Assembly: GCA_905233795.1 (NCBI GenBank)
Contig: CAJOFP010000057.1
Span: 2,184-11,541, forward strand
Length of the DNA stretch: 9,358 nt
Direction of reading: 5' to 3'
Origin: an uncultured Oscillibacter sp.
GTDB lineage: Bacteria > Bacillota > Clostridia > Oscillospirales > Oscillospiraceae
The notes under the pieces: generated by a model
Told to the model about the DNA's origin: nothing
The model's input: the letters and a program-made list of their open reading frames with translations, nothing else
Database searches by the model: none
Shown: positions 6,829-9,358 of the stretch, piece after piece
How the letters are laid out: each line of letters opens with the position of its first letter
Position numbering within the stretch: the first letter of the stretch is position 1
Position numbers and translations under genes: made by a program

Positions 6829-6857
6829 TTATTAAAATTTATCATAAATTTTAATAA
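6829..6857 (+). promoter_or_regulatory. Perfect 29-nt palindrome, candidate operator before GH3
   Basis: The left arm TTATTAAAATTTAT (6829-6842) and right arm ATAAATTTTAATAA (6844-6857) are exact reverse complements, 14 bp each, around a single C at 6843. The element abuts the candidate -10 and covers the predicted transcription start, the classic position of a repressor operator. It has no GC pairs and no trailing U run, so it is not a good terminator. It shares ATCATAAATTT with the kinase-like gene's leader. The binding protein is unknown. Confidence 0.5.
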
Positions 6858-6874
6858 GCGATATTGAGGCGATT

Positions 6875-9358
6875 ATGGAAACAATCGACAAGAAAAGCGA
6901 CGTAAAAAATCAATATCAAACGCGCAATCAGACGCGGGAAAGCGCTTATCCCCGGCGAACGACGTTAAGCGCGCCCGGCGGAATATATAGCGCGAATTAT
7001 AACAGGCGCGTAACCGGCGCGAACGCCGGTAAAAATATAAACGCCGGTTTGAATATTACGCAAATCCGCCGTCGTTCCAGACGTATCCGCGCCGCGCAGC
7101 GCGTATGGCGCGGATTTCTGTCGCTTACGGCGTCCGCCGTCGCGCTTTTTGTATCCGCCGTCTTGCTGATCAATCATTTCCGTCCGGTTCTGGATGATTT
7201 TTTTGGAACATCCAGCTTTTTAATCGTATCCGACGCGGACGGAAACGGCGATTTTTATTCTTATCCGTCCGATTATGCCAATACGACGGAATTAGTCAAA
7301 GCCACGGCGAATTTGTCTGAACGAATCAGCGCGGAAGGCATTGTTTTATTAAAAAATAACGGCGCGTTGCCGCTTTCGTCGTCTGAGAAATCGAAAATCT
7401 CGCTTTTGGGATTTTCGTCTTATCATCCCGTGACGGGCGGCGTCCCCGGTACGGGCATTACGCCCAATTACGGCACCGACGCGGACACGGTTGATTTTCT
7501 CGCGGCTTTAAAACAGCGCGGTTTTGATTATAATCCCGCGCTGGAAACGCTTTACGCGAATTTATTTTATTCTTATTCCACGGAAATTCCCAGCCGTGAA
7601 GGGGGCGTGACGATTACAAGTCCGGCCATTACAGCCCCGTCCAATTCGCCCGGCGCGGTATTCTCCAACCGCGAACCGGATTTGAATCTTCTCGATCAAT
7701 CTATGCCCGGATGGCGGGAGTCTCTGGAGTCTTATTCTATTTATATTATCACAATCGCGCGCGGCGGGTCTCAAGACGGCAATTATACGCCGGGTTCCGC
7801 CGGCGTTGACAGAAATTCCAATCAGCGCGATCCGCTTAGTTTAACCGACGCCGAAAGGCGTTTGATTCAAGCCGCCGCCGACGCCCGCGATCTTACCGGC
7901 GGCAAATTAATTATTTTATTAAATACATCCAATCCGATGGAAATTCAGGAATTAGTCAATAACGGCTCTATCGACGCGATTTTACAAATCGGCTTCCCCG
8001 GCGGTTACGGCTTTTACGCCTTGTGCGATATTTTAGACGGAACTGTCAATCCGTCCGGACACTTGTCCGACACATGGGCGGTGAATCAGTCTTTAAGTCC
8101 CGCCGCGCAAAACTGCGGCTTTGTCCCGTGGGAACGCGATAATATAGACCCGGAAAATTATATCAACAGCGCGATTATACAGGCCGAAAGCATTTACACG
8201 GGCTATAAATATTATGAAACGCGTTATTTTGATTCTGTATTAAACGCCGGAAACGCAAATTCTTCAGTCGGCTCCGTAAACGGCGGCCCGTGGATATATA
8301 ATCAGGAAATTATATATCCATTCGGCTATGGCTTATCTTATACGACTTTCGCAAAATCTCTGGATTCTCTGGATATAAATTTATCTTCAGGTATCATTCG
8401 CGCTTCTGTCACGGTCAGCAATATCGGCGGCGCGCCCGGACGGGACGCCGTGCAGTTTTACGCGTCTGTCCCTTATACGGATTATGATAAACAACACGGC
8501 ATAGAAAAATCCGCGATTCAATTATTGGATTACGCCAAGACAAATATTTTATCGCCCGGACAGTCTGAAACGATTGAGTTTTCAGCCGATTTAAACTATT
8601 TGGCCTCGTGGGATTCCGACGCGTCCAACGCCGTTAATACGCGTGGATGTTATATTCTTGACCCCGGAACTTATTATTTTACAATCGGCGACGACGCCCA
8701 TGACGCGGTCAATCATGTTTTGCAATCCATAAGCGATTCTTATCAAGATAAAATCATCAATCCCGACGGCGTGAGTTATAATCATTATAATTATTATTAT
8801 AATCAAACCCGCGAATGGATATTCAATCCTGATGATATAAAATCCAATCAGGCCGCTTTTTCTTATCTGGCCTATACGAAAAATCATACGCCCGTGAGAA
8901 ATCAATTACTTGATTTGGATTTCAATTACTGGATTCCGGGGACGATTCAATATTTATCCCGCGCCGACTGGGAAAACACGTTTCCGCGCACTTACAGTAA
9001 TCTCGGCATGTCGCCCCAAATGCGCGAAATTATGCGAAATAATCTCTATACGACAAAATCTTCCGGTTCTGATATTTCTTTCGGCGTTGATCACGGCTTA
9101 AAATTATATGACCTGAAAAATATATCCGATCCGGACGACCCCCGCTGGCGATTTTTATCCGAACAAATCACACTGGAAGACGCTTTATTGCAATCCGGTT
9201 TCGGCGGAACGCCGCGAAATCTTACGTCTATATCCGCGCCCGCGTTTTTCTTATCCGACGGGCCGAACGGCATTTCCTCCCATCCGCTGGGATACGCCGC
9301 GAATAATAATAATAATAATAATCAGGACCCCTGCGCGATTCAGCTGGACGATTCGAAC
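6875..9358 (+). CDS. Membrane-anchored, domain-permuted GH3 glycoside hydrolase, 3' end outside window
   Basis: The start is ATG at 6875 with GAGG at 6866-6869. The frame is open for 828 codons to the window edge. Residues 1-79 are a polar N-terminus with a basic cluster (RRRSRRIR, 65-72). Residues about 80-99 form one transmembrane helix, predicting a cytoplasmic N-terminus and an extracellular enzyme. GH3 domains then come in permuted order. First is the alpha/beta-sandwich domain (EGIVLLKNNGALPLS from 154, ILLNTSNPMEI, NPSGHLSDTW 392-401, YTGYKYYETRYFD, PFGYGLSYTTF 482-492). Then comes a fibronectin-III-like domain (VTVSNIGGAPGRDAVQFY and onward to about 620). Last is the start of the TIM barrel, ending with LSDGPNGIS (793-801). 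Known clostridial and ruminococcal beta-glucosidase relatives share this inverted order. The catalytic Asp (SDW-type) lies beyond the window. The usual Glu-containing loop of relatives reads RGGSQDGN (296-303) here. It is likely a beta-glycosidase; the substrate cannot be told. Confidence 0.88.
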   Translation, partial: METIDKKSDVKNQYQTRNQTRESAYPRRTTLSAPGGIYSANYNRRVTGANAGKNINAGLNITQIRRRSRRIRAAQRVWRGFLSLTASAVALFVSAVLLINHFRPVLDDFFGTSSFLIVSDADGNGDFYSYPSDYANTTELVKATANLSERISAEGIVLLKNNGALPLSSSEKSKISLLGFSSYHPVTGGVPGTGITPNYGTDADTVDFLAALKQRGFDYNPALETLYANLFYSYSTEIPSREGGVTITSPAITAPSNSPGAVFSNREPDLNLLDQSMPGWRESLESYSIYIITIARGGSQDGNYTPGSAGVDRNSNQRDPLSLTDAERRLIQAAADARDLTGGKLIILLNTSNPMEIQELVNNGSIDAILQIGFPGGYGFYALCDILDGTVNPSGHLSDTWAVNQSLSPAAQNCGFVPWERDNIDPENYINSAIIQAESIYTGYKYYETRYFDSVLNAGNANSSVGSVNGGPWIYNQEIIYPFGYGLSYTTFAKSLDSLDINLSSGIIRASVTVSNIGGAPGRDAVQFYASVPYTDYDKQHGIEKSAIQLLDYAKTNILSPGQSETIEFSADLNYLASWDSDASNAVNTRGCYILDPGTYYFTIGDDAHDAVNHVLQSISDSYQDKIINPDGVSYNHYNYYYNQTREWIFNPDDIKSNQAAFSYLAYTKNHTPVRNQLLDLDFNYWIPGTIQYLSRADWENTFPRTYSNLGMSPQMREIMRNNLYTTKSSGSDISFGVDHGLKLYDLKNISDPDDPRWRFLSEQITLEDALLQSGFGGTPRNLTSISAPAFFLSDGPNGISSHPLGYAANNNNNNNQDPCAIQLDDSN
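9302..9322 (+). repeat. (AAT)7 trinucleotide repeat coding poly-Asn
   Basis: Seven perfect AAT units encode seven consecutive Asn residues (810-816) in the GH3 barrel region, right after the DGPNG motif. It is a slippage-prone microsatellite, and in-frame length changes would be tolerated in a surface loop. Confidence 0.9.

Noticed and set aside
8591..8905. Minus-strand open frame inside GH3
   Set aside because: It overlaps a convincing GH3 domain. The Ile runs come from reading ATT/AAT repeats backwards.

Overview
The window looks like a chromosomal segment from an anaerobic Firmicute, most likely an uncultured member of the Clostridia. This rests on two protein families I recognise (a TRAFAC-GTPase/GAP1 module and a domain-permuted GH3 glycosidase of the clostridial type) and on base composition: NCG codons (GCG, ACG, CCG) are common in the genes, while the spacers are almost pure A/T. 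No marker gene fixes the genus. All recognisable genes are on the + strand and coding density is high.

Layout. (1) Positions 1-655 hold the 3' part of an unrecognised gene whose protein carries a long Asn/Glu/Lys-rich tract. (2) Positions 732-1394 encode an unrecognised 220-aa protein, probably beta-rich. (3) Positions 1468-3123 encode a zinc-ribbon-flanked P-loop GTPase of the DO-GTPase2/TRAFAC type. (4) Positions 3128-5514 hold a GAP1 (GTPase-associated protein 1) gene, starting 4 nt after the GTPase stop. It is split into two frames by an apparent one-base loss in a C run near 3676, at the edge of an Asn-rich linker. (5) A 134-bp AT-rich spacer has an extended -10 promoter. It is followed at 5649-6788 by a divergent, probably catalytically impaired protein-kinase-fold protein. 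(6) An 86-bp AT-only spacer has a candidate promoter and a perfect 29-nt palindrome. It is followed from 6875 to the window end by a membrane-anchored, circularly permuted GH3 glycoside hydrolase, cut off before its catalytic barrel.

How the genes may work together. GTPase plus GAP1, with an accessory kinase-like protein nearby, matches the GTPase-centred cassettes that comparative genomics has proposed as bacterial conflict or signalling systems (the DO-GTPase and GAP1 families named by the Aravind group). The two unrecognised upstream genes lie on the same strand and are the best candidates for undescribed partners. GH3 is probably a separate carbohydrate-use gene, although its leader shares an 11-nt motif with the kinase-like gene's leader.

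A recurring oddity is the insertion of AAT-rich, Asn-rich low-complexity segments into most of the proteins here. I saw no RNA genes, CRISPR arrays, insertion sequences or convincing GC-stem terminators.
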